Shown here: positions 14,324 through 21,452 of the stretch, piece after piece
Layout of the letters: each line of letters opens with the position of its first letter
Position numbering within the stretch: position 1 is the first letter of the stretch
DNA from: CBCXVS01 sp965178525
GTDB taxonomy: Bacteria; Tectomicrobia; Entotheonellia; Entotheonellales; Entotheonellaceae
Direction of reading: 5' to 3'
DNA: 21,452 nt
NCBI GenBank assembly: GCA_965178525.1
Contig: CBCXVS010000114.1
Coordinates: forward strand, 1 to 21,452
The notes under the pieces: generated by a model
Databases searched by the model: none
Seen by the model: only the letters and a program-made list of their open reading frames with translations
What the model was told of the DNA's origin: nothing
Made by a program: the position numbers and the translations under genes

Positions 14324-15483
14324 TCATAGGGTTGCAGCTGAATCTCGTGCAACGCCGGAATCACTTCCTGGCCCAGGAGCTCGATAGAGCGCATCACATC
14401 CTTGTGGGGCATGGCGCCCTCATTGCCGTAGATGTGAAGATAGCCAGGGTTCAGGCGCTCAATAATCTCCGTCAGCTTCCGGGTGACGGTCTGCGGGCTC
14501 CCGATGATGAGGTTGCTCACATCCTGGAGTTCCTCATAGCTCATGCGCCGCCCAAAACCTCCCGCCCCGGGCAACGTCCGCTGGATGGCGACCGCCTCGC
14601 GCGACTGGTAGCCGGGGGGATCGTTGTGCTCCCGGGGGCCCTTGTTGCGGTGCGCATCCGTCCACATGAAATGCCGCCCAACCTCCTGGGCCTTCTCATC
14701 CGTATCCGCCACCAGCACCTTGAGCAGGTAGCCAAAATGCTCCGGCTCCGGTTTGAAGCCCACCTCATGCGCGGTATCGATATACACCTGCCGTAAGCGC
14801 TCCGTATGATCGAGCAACGACCCCAGGTTCATATACGGGTGCTGGTGGCGGGCGGCCCACACCACGCTCTCCGGGCTGGAAAACCCTGGGAACCAGACCT
14901 CGGGATGGGGTTTTTGCATGGGGAGGACCCAGGGATTCACGGCCCGGTAATGATAATATTTTCCCTCATAGCGGAAGGGGCCAGGCGTGGTCCAACACTT
15001 GAGGATCAGGTCATGGGCCTCCTCGAACCGGGCGCGATTCTCCGCCGGGATAATGCCGCCCTGGATGCTCTCGACGGCGGTGCCCCGCACAAAGCCGGAA
15101 ATGATCCGGCCTCCGGAATAGCAGTCCAGCATGGCGATCTCTTCGGCCATGCGGATGGGGTCGTTAACGGCGATGACGTTCCCCAGGATCGCGATCTTGG
15201 CCTTCTTGGTGACCTTGGCAATCACGGCCGCGTCCAGATTGACCGCCGGCTTCATGCACCAGTAAGAGGCATGGTGCTCATTCGACATGATGCCATCGAA
15301 TCCGACCTCATCGGCCCAGGCATACTGATCATGGTACTCGTTGTACAGGACATGGGCCTTGTCGGGGTCGAAAAAGGTATTGGGAAAGCCGAGGCGGCCC
15401 GACTCGTATTGTTCCAGGTCTTCGTCGGTGATGTGACCATAAGGCTGCTCGGAGAACCAGAAGACTTCGATTTTGTCCTTCAT
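14320..15483 (-). CDS. Luciferase-like monooxygenase (LLM class flavin-dependent oxidoreductase)
   Basis: A 387-residue flavin enzyme of the luciferase superfamily. It shows KIEVFWFSEQPYGHI at the start, the block VGFDGIMSNEHHAS, NVIAVNDPIRMAEEIAMLD with SGGRIISGFVRG, PHPEVWFPGFSSPESV, and a C-terminal IELLGQEVIPAL. It is closer to the alkanal/pyrimidine-monooxygenase-like branch with an EHH motif than the LLM at 11222. Substrate unknown. ATG 15483 is chosen because GGGAGGG lies 4 nt upstream; the 25-codon extension to 15558 lacks family features. Its TAA stop lies within the terminus of MITE-like copy 4, so the protein's last residues (LQPYE) may have been set by that insertion. Confidence 0.87.
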   Translation of the reverse strand: MKDKIEVFWFSEQPYGHITDEDLEQYESGRLGFPNTFFDPDKAHVLYNEYHDQYAWADEVGFDGIMSNEHHASYWCMKPAVNLDAAVIAKVTKKAKIAILGNVIAVNDPIRMAEEIAMLDCYSGGRIISGFVRGTAVESIQGGIIPAENRARFEEAHDLILKCWTTPGPFRYEGKYYHYRAVNPWVLPMQKPHPEVWFPGFSSPESVVWAARHQHPYMNLGSLLDHTERLRQVYIDTAHEVGFKPEPEHFGYLLKVLVADTDEKAQEVGRHFMWTDAHRNKGPREHNDPPGYQSREAVAIQRTLPGAGGFGRRMSYEELQDVSNLIIGSPQTVTRKLTEIIERLNPGYLHIYGNEGAMPHKDVMRSIELLGQEVIPALHEIQLQPYE

Positions 15484-15668
15484 CGGTCCCTCCCTATTTT
15501 GAACCGGTATCCAGCAGAGATTGACGACTTCACCCCAGTACACATCGCAACTGGGCATGGCCCCTGATACGCAGGTATCCTACTCTCGGCCCGACATCGG
15601 GGCAACCCCAAACTGACGGCCTGAGTACGGTGTATCTTCTGCCTGCGTTTCCATCGAGAATCTATTGG

Positions 15669-15697
15669 TTGACACGCCAGGAGCCAATGTATACCAT
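15669..15697 (+). promoter_or_regulatory. Sigma-70-type promoter for the solute-binding protein gene
   Basis: TTGACA (15669-15674) is followed at 17 bp by TACCAT (15692-15697), or at 15 bp by TATACC. It is the best -35/-10 pair in the region and points to the gene at 15953, giving a leader of about 250 nt. Confidence 0.5.
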
Positions 15698-15783
15698 ACG
15701 CCTGCTCAGAGATCATGATCGCACTGATGGATCTGCCAGACCGATTTCGCCGGGCCGACTGTAGAGCAGCTAGTATCAGTAGA

Positions 15784-15838
15784 AGACGCAGCCGGATTTC
15801 TTCCTTAGATCAGGAGGGGTCAGGAGCGTCTTTTTTTT
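15784..15838 (+). terminator. Terminator-like structure in the leader of the solute-binding protein gene
   Basis: AGACGC (15784-15789) pairs with GCGTCT (15826-15831), which runs into eight T (15831-15838). Inside, CTTCCT (15800-15805) pairs with AGGAGG (15812-15817) with one wobble. No forward gene ends upstream, so the structure sits between the promoter and the start at 15953. This suggests transcription attenuation or removal of readthrough. Confidence 0.45.
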
Positions 15839-15952
15839 GTTTCTGAGCCTGCGTGTAGCCCCTCGACGCTGATCGTCGATGGGCTTCATGCTCCCTGCGA
15901 TCGGAAGTCCGTGACGCATCGGATGAGGATGTATCAGAAAGGAGATTTAGTC

Positions 15953-17489
15953 ATGGCTAGACAACGAACCGGTCGCGCCGGTAAGCTTTCTCGGCGTGAA
16001 TTCCTGGCCAGCAGCAGTGGGGCGCTCGTCGGCATGAGTGCGCTCGGCCTCGGGCGACATCTCAGGCCTGGACGCGCACAAGCACAATCTGAATCACTCC
16101 ATCAATGCAACCTCCGCGATGTATACCGGGCTCACGGATCTCGATATCAAGGGCAACGTCATTCCGGGCATTGCCGAGAGCTGGGAACCCAACAAAGACC
16201 TGACCTCTTGGGTGTTCCGGCTGCGCAAGGGCGTGTTGTTTCACAACGGCCGCGAAGTCGATGCCGAGGCCGTGAAGCTGAATATCGAGCGCATCCAAGA
16301 CCCCAAAATCGGCGGCAACTGGGATCGCGGTGCGATCGCGAGCATCACCACCGCCGAGGTCCTCGACCGCTACACGGTCTGCCTCAATACCCGCGAGTCG
16401 GATGCCTCGGTGCCGACCGCCGTTATGCACTATCCGACCCGCCTATTGGCACCAGACGCTTTCGATAAGATGTCTGAACACCCCATTGGCACGGGACCCT
16501 TCAAGTTCGTGTCCTGGACGCGTTGGAACGAGGGCCGCATGGCGCGCTCTGAAAACTACTGGGAGACCGACACAGAGGGCCATAGCCTGCCCTACCTGGA
16601 GGCCATCATCGCCAAACCCAAACGCGAGGATTCTGTCCGTCTGACGGCGTTGCGCACCGGCCAGGTCGGGATCATCAGCAATATGGCCCAAGCCGATGTC
16701 GCACGCTTTAAAAAAGACCACGGCGATGACTATAACACCTGGACGTGGCATTATGGCGGCCGATTTTTGGTCTGCAATTTCCGGCGTGGGCCTTTTCAGG
16801 ACAAGCAACTGCGCACCGCAGCGGCTCTCGCCATTAACCGCGAGGCCATCCATCACACCGTGTATTATGGTCAGGGCGCCATGGCCAACCAGCCCTACCC
16901 CAAGGGGGACCAGTGGCACATGGAGGGCATCAAGAGCCTGGAGTACGATCCCGAGCAGGCCAAAGCCATACTCAAGAAAGCACAGGCGGTTGGCACCGAG
17001 ATCAAGCTCGTCTCTTATGCGAACATCTCCTCGAGCCACCAGATTGGGCAAGTGGTGCAAGATTCGTGGACCAGCGTTGGGTTTAAGGTGAAGCATGAGA
17101 TCCTCGATGCGGTGCCCTTTCGCAGTGTCCGGACCAAGGGTGCGTTTGACGGGCTGATCCAGGGCAATACCTATCGCTATGACCCAGACGCCTTTTATGG
17201 GCGCAATCTGCACTCCCAGAGCGGGTATGCTAAGGTCCTGTCGGGGTGGCAAAATGCGCGTTACGACAAGCTGGTAGAAGAGGCCAAACGGTCGGCTGAT
17301 CCGGCCCGGCGCAAAGAGCTGTACACCGAGGCCTGGAACATCGTCAACGTCGAGTTGCCGCACTTCTATCTGCATGAAGAGGTCTATACCTCAGCGGCGA
17401 GCAAGGCGCTGCGGGGCTATGAGCCGGGCCGGACGGGCGCGGTACACTACCGCGGCGGCGGCCTACGCGCCGCCTATATGGCGACGTAA
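15953..17489 (+). pseudogene. ABC transporter family-5 solute-binding protein, internally deleted
   Basis: A periplasmic peptide/nickel/opine-type binding protein (SBP_bac_5). From ATG 15953 (AAAGGAG 8 nt upstream) the product starts with a Tat signal containing SRREFLASSSGALVGM, then leaves frame near 16050. The mature protein continues in another frame: GDISGLDAHKHNLNH, GNVIPGIAESWEPNKDL, FRLRKGVLFHNGREVDAEAV, and on to TAA 17489. Compared with the downstream paralog about 20 codons are missing between GMSALGL and SGDISGLD. The junction CTCGGCCTCGG shows a CTCGG repeat, consistent with deletion between short repeats. Without the join the protein would not be exported. No permease or ATPase genes are adjacent, so even an intact product would need partners encoded elsewhere. 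Confidence 0.85.
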
Positions 17490-17660
17490 CCCGAGCGCTG
17501 GGGGAGGCGCCAACGTATTGTCAAGCTATCGCTATTTCGATCTCGTGCAGGACAGCATGTGGCGTCCTGCTAGGCCCACATTCTCGGCAAGGGGCTGGAG
17601 ACGGCCCTTTGTCAATCGCTGATAGACAGCCCCAGCGTGTGAGAGAGAAGGAGATCGGCA

Positions 17661-18630
17661 ATGAGCAGAATAGAGCAAGCCAGGCCCTTGGACCTGTCAC
17701 GACGGGATTTCTTTATCGCCACCGGTGGGGCGCTCGCCGGCATGGCCGCATTTGGCCTCGCCGATCCGGCGGCCGCCGCCAAGAAGCATCCGCAACGGGG
17801 CGGTGTCTTGCGGTACGGCTCGCGCAGCGATACGGCCGGCCTCGACGGGCATCGGCATAATCAGTTTCACGGCTCCCATCTGACTTCCCTGATGTATACT
17901 AGTCTGACCGATCTGGATTACGAGGGCAACATCATTCCGGGTATTGCCGAGAGCTGGGAGCCCAGCAAAGACCTCAAGTCCTGGGTGTTCCGGCTGCGCA
18001 AGGGGGTGCTGTTTCACAACGGCCGCGAAGTCGACGCTGAGGCCGTGAAGCTGAACCTCGAGCGCATCAAAGACCCCAAAATCGGCGGCCAGTGGGAGCG
18101 CGGCGCGGTGGACACCATCGACAGTGTCGAGGTCATCGACCGCTATACGGTACGCATCAACGCGACGCTGCCGGATGTGACCGTGCCGTCGAGCGTCATG
18201 CACTACCCGACGCGCATGATGGCGCCCGACGCCTTTGACACGGCGTCCGAACACCCCATCGCCACGGGCCCGTTCAAGTTCGTGTCCTGGGCGCGCTACA
18301 ACGAGACCCGGCTGGTGCGCTTCGAGAACTACTGGGAGACCGATGCCGAGGGGAATAACCTTCCCTACCTGGACGAAATTATCGGCAAACCCAAGCGCGA
18401 GGACTCGGTGCGCCTGACGGCGCTGCTCACCGATCAGGTCCAGCTCATCGATTCCATGGCCACCGCCGATATCAAGCGCTTCATGAAGCGCCACAGTCGC
18501 ACCTACAACACCTGGCACTCGCATTTAGGCGGTCGCTTACTGATCTTTAACTTCCGGCGCGGGCCCTTTCAAGACAAGCGCCTGTGCAAGGCGGCGGCGC
18601 ATGCCCTCGGCCGCGAGGCCATCCATCACG
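17661..18630 (+). pseudogene. ABC family-5 solute-binding protein paralog, 3'-truncated
   Basis: A tandem paralog of the preceding gene; the two share long identical stretches such as FRLRKGVLFHNGREVDAEAV. Start ATG 17661 follows AAGGAG. The Tat signal (LSRRDFFIATGGALAGMAAF) is intact here, with an alanine-rich cleavage region and KHPQRGGVLRYGS at the mature end. Homology stops at about residue 322 (AAAHALGREAIHH, nt 18629). The reading frame then runs through a short foreign stretch and antisense into the neighbouring minus-strand gene up to 19205, which is not real protein. About 200 C-terminal residues of the binding protein, including the second lobe, are lost, so it is very probably non-functional. 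Confidence 0.85.
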
Positions 18631-18672
18631 ACGCTCAAGCACCCAGCCCCCCGAACGCATTAACGCACGTGG

Positions 18673-18723
18673 CTGGCCGAAATCGCCGAGCGATTCGGCG
18701 TACAGCGGGTGCAGATAACCGCT
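18673..18723 (+). mobile_element. Possible scrap of an IS3-type OrfA
   Basis: In one frame this 51-bp piece reads LAEIAERFGVQRVQITA, which resembles the helix-turn-helix of IS3-family OrfA proteins (TLAELA..FGVHPNQIT..). It lies exactly between the broken end of the solute-binding protein gene (18630) and the 3' end of the minus-strand MBL gene (18726). A stop codon precedes it, so only a remnant is present. The match is short and unverified. Confidence 0.3.
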
Positions 18724-18725
18724 GC

Positions 18726-20192
18726 TCATACATCCTGCCTCGGCGCGTCAAGCCCGTCGAGCCAAGAGAGGTCCCAGTCCTCTTCCGACGGCATGGTGCC
18801 CCATCGGGGGCGGATCGTTACGCCCTCCATGTCAGGGTAGAGACGTGGCTCAATGATGGCTTGCGCGTTCTTGTTGCCAAGGTCCAAGTTGTATTCGAGC
18901 CAGTACCAAAAGCGACCGAGATCGAGACGATAGGGCACGTGCTCCTTGATTTCGGTGGCCCACTGGTACATATTCCACATGATCTTGCCCCCAAGGACAG
19001 AGGCCCAAATGCGCTCCGGCACGTAGATCGATTGATCGACGTCATCGGTGTCGTCCCAATCGATGCCGAAGCCATCTTGGGGATTGGCCTTGAGGACGAA
19101 GCTAAAGTTGGCGTTCTCTCCCTCCACATGCACGCGGAAGCGGCCACTGAAGACGATGCCGTCCTGGCTGATCCACTTGTTCACATTGTCCGTGTGGGCC
19201 CGTGAGCGCTCACGTAGCGCATGCCGGCCGGAGGCGTCGAGCCACGCCTTGTAGTGCTCGACCTTTTTCTGGAATTTCTGCTGGCAGACCTTGACGAACG
19301 CGACGTAATGGTCCCAGTCAATCTCCGGGTGATGCCGCACCACTTCGGTCTGAATGGACCATGTATCTGACGGATACAGCGTCGTCACATAGCGATCCGG
19401 ATAATGGTCGCGAATCCAGTTTTCCAGGATTTTCAGTGTCGATCGCCCCTGCCAATTGTGCTTGAAATAGCGCTCGTCGTACCAGCCAAAGTCGCCCGCA
19501 AAGGGGACGACTCGCTTGAGCTTGAGCATCTCGATCAAGCGCTGCTGTTGCGTGAAGGTTTCCTTCTTATTGCGAGCCATCTCTTCTTTCTCCTCTTCCG
19601 ACATCCGATAGCAGGCGGGAAAGATCGAGATAGCGGCGGTCTGGATGAAGCCAATGTCAAAATCGGGCCACCTGGCGTGGATCTCGTTGCAGAGTTCCTC
19701 GTCGTCACAATTATCGTTCATGTTGATCAAGCGACAATCCGGGTGTTCGATCACGAAGCCCGAATTCTCCCAGTCGTGGGCACGCGATTTGGCGGAGGGC
19801 ACAACGGTCAACGGCGTCTTGCCGCCCAACAAATAGGTGTCCCAGGGCCGGATCTTGCGGAGCCGGGAGAAACCCATCTCGCGCATGATGCGCTCCATGG
19901 TCTGGGCCCGCAGGCAAGGCGTGTGGGTGAATTCGGGCAGCAAGACTTGGACGTCGCGCGGAATGTGATCGATCGAGGGGATGTGAAAATGATCTTCGTG
20001 GGAATGCGTGATGTAAAGATAGTCGAGATCCTTTAGCAACTCTTCGGGCGGCATCACCGCAGGTGGGAATTTCCACATCACGTAATCATAGACGGGTTCG
20101 TTGAGAAACCAGGGATCGCAGAGCAGGGAGCCAAACTCGCCCTCGATCCTCAGGCAGGCGTGCGACACGTAGGTGATGTGCAACTCTTGCAT
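18726..20192 (-). CDS. Metallo-beta-lactamase-fold protein, CMAH/UlaG-like, without Rieske domain
   Basis: A 488-residue protein. The N-terminal half is a metallo-beta-lactamase fold with THSHEDHFH (62-70; H63, H65, D67, H68). It continues with VVPSAKSRAHDWENSGFVIE, NMNDNCDDEELCNEI and a block IFPACYRMSEEEKEEMARNK...VPFAGDFG that resembles CMP-N-acetylneuraminate hydroxylase (CMAH). Unlike CMAH there is no N-terminal Rieske domain. The C-terminal ~180 residues include GRFRVHVEGENANFSFVLKA and LGRFWYWLEYNLDLGNKNAQ, seen as a binding-domain-like tail. Function unknown; a hydrolase or oxygen-using enzyme are both possible. ATG 20192 has AGGA 6 nt upstream. It follows the PhyH-like gene by 22 nt, so they form an operon. 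The truncated binding protein gene abuts its 3' end. Confidence 0.78.
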   Translation of the reverse strand: MQELHITYVSHACLRIEGEFGSLLCDPWFLNEPVYDYVMWKFPPAVMPPEELLKDLDYLYITHSHEDHFHIPSIDHIPRDVQVLLPEFTHTPCLRAQTMERIMREMGFSRLRKIRPWDTYLLGGKTPLTVVPSAKSRAHDWENSGFVIEHPDCRLINMNDNCDDEELCNEIHARWPDFDIGFIQTAAISIFPACYRMSEEEKEEMARNKKETFTQQQRLIEMLKLKRVVPFAGDFGWYDERYFKHNWQGRSTLKILENWIRDHYPDRYVTTLYPSDTWSIQTEVVRHHPEIDWDHYVAFVKVCQQKFQKKVEHYKAWLDASGRHALRERSRAHTDNVNKWISQDGIVFSGRFRVHVEGENANFSFVLKANPQDGFGIDWDDTDDVDQSIYVPERIWASVLGGKIMWNMYQWATEIKEHVPYRLDLGRFWYWLEYNLDLGNKNAQAIIEPRLYPDMEGVTIRPRWGTMPSEEDWDLSWLDGLDAPRQDV

Positions 20193-20214
20193 AATGCGTC
20201 CTCGCAATGGCAAG

Positions 20215-21024
20215 CTAAAGCCGATAGTCCGCCACCTGGTGCGGCAACAGATCGTAGCTGCGTTTCATATCGATTCCGTAAGTTTCGTTGTCGTATGGCA
20301 CCGAGCAGAAGCCGAGAATGGCTTTTTCCCGGTTGGTTAACTGATCGTAAATGTCTTGTGGCAGGTTGCCCGGGATGTCAAAAGCCTGTTTCATCCACCA
20401 GCGGCAGAAGGTGGCGATCATCGCCCAGCGCGTCCCGCCGCTTTGGTTGGCGCGGGTGCCATGCCAGAGGCGGCTGTCCCAAAACACCACGTCGCCCGCG
20501 CACGACTCGATCGGACGGGCATTCTGAAAGGCGTCTTGAGTCGCGTACTCCGCAGCTAAATGCGAGCCCGGCACCACCACGGTGCAGCCATTCTGCTCCG
20601 TTTGATCTTCAAGAATGATCGAGCACTGCATAATGAACACGTACGGACCCTGATATGGGACGAACGAATCAATGTGCATCGGCATCTGGTCATTGCTGCT
20701 GCGCGCCAGGAAAGAGCGCAGAATATAGTTCGGCTCGCCCGGCGGAATGGCCGTGAACCAGCGGTCGTTGAGGAAGTGCAGGAGGATATCCTGCAGCACG
20801 TCAGTGTGCAGCAACATCCGCAGGAAAACCAACTCCTTGGCCTGCAGATTGTAGACCATGGGCTGGTCCTTGTTGAGAAAAGGCATCCGGTCGGACTGCC
20901 GTTCCACTGTATGCGCGTACCATTGGCGCACCAGCGCGAGGGCCTCGTCGATCTCGTCGCGCGCGAATACCTGGGGGATGTAGCAGTATCCGTCCCTTTC
21001 AATCTTTGCAATGTAATCTTGCAT
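20215..21024 (-). CDS. Phytanoyl-CoA dioxygenase (PhyH) family protein
   Basis: A 269-residue Fe(II)/2-oxoglutarate-dependent oxygenase of the PhyH family. It has an N-terminal helix block IERDGYCYIPQVFARDEID, the iron ligands H117 and D119 in PMHIDSF, GCTVVVPGSH, and the distal iron ligand H188 in LWHGTRANQSGGTRW with R199 for 2-oxoglutarate. All facial-triad residues are present, so it should be active. Bacterial members hydroxylate small metabolites and natural products; the substrate here is unknown. ATG 21024 has a modest GGGA site. It is the first gene of a two-gene minus-strand operon with the MBL-fold protein (22-nt gap), which suggests successive steps on one substrate (inference). 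Confidence 0.87.
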   Translation of the reverse strand: MQDYIAKIERDGYCYIPQVFARDEIDEALALVRQWYAHTVERQSDRMPFLNKDQPMVYNLQAKELVFLRMLLHTDVLQDILLHFLNDRWFTAIPPGEPNYILRSFLARSSNDQMPMHIDSFVPYQGPYVFIMQCSIILEDQTEQNGCTVVVPGSHLAAEYATQDAFQNARPIESCAGDVVFWDSRLWHGTRANQSGGTRWAMIATFCRWWMKQAFDIPGNLPQDIYDQLTNREKAILGFCSVPYDNETYGIDMKRSYDLLPHQVADYRL

Positions 21025-21452
21025 CTGTGTGATCCCTGCTTAAGCATTAGGGATGGGTGCCTATCCCCTTGAAAAGATGCATGAGGGTTAGGCACACTCG
21101 ACATTTCCGGTCGTGTCGTTCTGTGACCGTCTGACGTGTCATGATGGATACGACCCCATGAGAATCGAAGCATGCCACATGCAAGGGGACATGGACATCC
21201 GTCAGCTTCAGCATATCTACGGGTTGAGTCGAGCATGGGTTGGTCGAGAGGTTTATGATAGGAAGAATAAAAGCCTGAAATGTTAGGTCAATACTATCAA
21301 GCAGGAGCTGATCAAATCCAGGTTGTTCCCGAGCCGGCCCGGCTCTATACTCCCATTCTGCACGTTTTCGAAATGCTAGAGTTGTTCCTCAATAGCATAA
21401 GATCAGGTTCCCTAGCCCAGCCCAGATGCCCACCGAATCATCCTCAAAGTGA
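21025..21452. other. Right-end non-coding region upstream of the PhyH operon
   Basis: No ORF with protein-like character, RNA gene or repeat copy seen. It should hold the promoter of the minus-strand PhyH operon; a small inverted pair GGGAT...ATCCC lies near 21051-21068. The right edge may enter a further gene outside the window. Confidence 0.5.

Larger units (their letters stand above)
15484..15952. other. Divergent intergenic region between LLM and solute-binding protein genes
   Basis: No gene found in this 469-bp stretch. It contains the palindrome GATACGCAGGTATC (15566-15579), a candidate operator; a forward promoter; and a terminator-like structure inside the leader of the solute-binding protein gene (both listed separately). 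A small stem CGACG-CTGAT-CGTCG lies near 15863-15877. Confidence 0.6.

Noticed and set aside
14806..15567. 253-codon forward ORF opposite the second LLM gene
   Set aside because: A shadow of the LLM reading frame in GC-rich DNA; no ribosome site and no domain pattern.
16443..17375. 310-codon reverse ORF opposite the first binding protein gene (and a similar one at 17697-18524)
   Set aside because: Parallel antisense shadows of paralogous genes; they recur only because the sense genes are similar.
18631..19205. Extension of the second binding protein ORF into the MBL gene region
   Set aside because: Homology to the paralog ends at 18630; the rest is antisense translation of the MBL gene and not a real fusion.
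19404..21072. Forward and reverse ORFs overlapping MBL and PhyH (19404-20036, 20560-21072, 20556-21236)
   Set aside because: All are out-of-frame or antisense to genes with complete catalytic motifs.

Overview
The window is a GC-rich bacterial fragment with strong AAGGAGG-type ribosome binding sites and Tat-type secretion signals. It carries no rRNA, tRNA, ribosomal protein or other lineage marker. A run of 10 N at 8597-8606 shows it is a scaffold, probably from a metagenome, single-cell or draft genome. The many luciferase-like monooxygenases, VOC proteins, SDRs, a Rieske oxygenase, an amidohydrolase and a phytanoyl-CoA dioxygenase recall large-genome secondary-metabolism or catabolic bacteria such as Entotheonella/Tectomicrobia. 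That placement is a low-confidence inference from gene content only.

Left module (about 1-5165). A divergent 71-residue hypothetical gene faces a tightly packed forward operon. The operon encodes a sigma-70-like protein (499-1098), an HTH (XRE-like) protein (1125-1667), and a very large protein starting at 1664 that overlaps the HTH stop (ATGA). The large protein joins an ImmA/IrrE metallopeptidase, a complete UvrD-type SF1A helicase and a RecB/AddB-like nuclease-fold domain ending in a C-x2-C-x5-C cluster. It is interrupted by one frameshift (about 2640-2660) and one in-frame TAG (4920). I consider this the most interesting part of the window. A peptidase that in known systems cleaves a partner repressor is here fused to a DNA-processing engine and sits directly behind an HTH protein and a sigma-like protein. 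A paired CATGCCGGCAA repeat overlaps a TTGACA box upstream.

Middle module (about 5170-14120). Small accessory enzyme genes lie in short operons: a decayed SDR; a cupin preceded by a 13-codon leader ORF, plus a VOC protein; an intact SDR divergent from an amidohydrolase (with the N gap) followed by a frameshifted Rieske oxygenase; a luciferase-like monooxygenase (LLM) plus VOC pair; a GlcG/HbpS-like protein convergent with a PuuE-like polysaccharide deacetylase. These look like oxidation or breakdown of small organic molecules, but no substrate can be named.

Right module (about 14247-21452). A second LLM gene is divergent from two tandem paralogous family-5 ABC solute-binding protein genes, both damaged (one by an internal deletion, the other by loss of its 3' part). 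Facing them is a phytanoyl-CoA dioxygenase-like gene followed by a CMAH/UlaG-like metallo-beta-lactamase-fold gene on the minus strand. No ABC permease or ATPase genes are present.

Two themes cross the modules. First, four copies of a roughly 76-bp AT-rich element with imperfect inverted ends and flanking TA (a MITE-like repeat) occupy intergenic gaps at 6154, 12710, 14130 and 14247. Second, at least five coding regions carry frameshifts, nonsense codons, deletions or truncations. This points either to decay of accessory genes or to assembly and consensus errors, which the sequence alone cannot separate.
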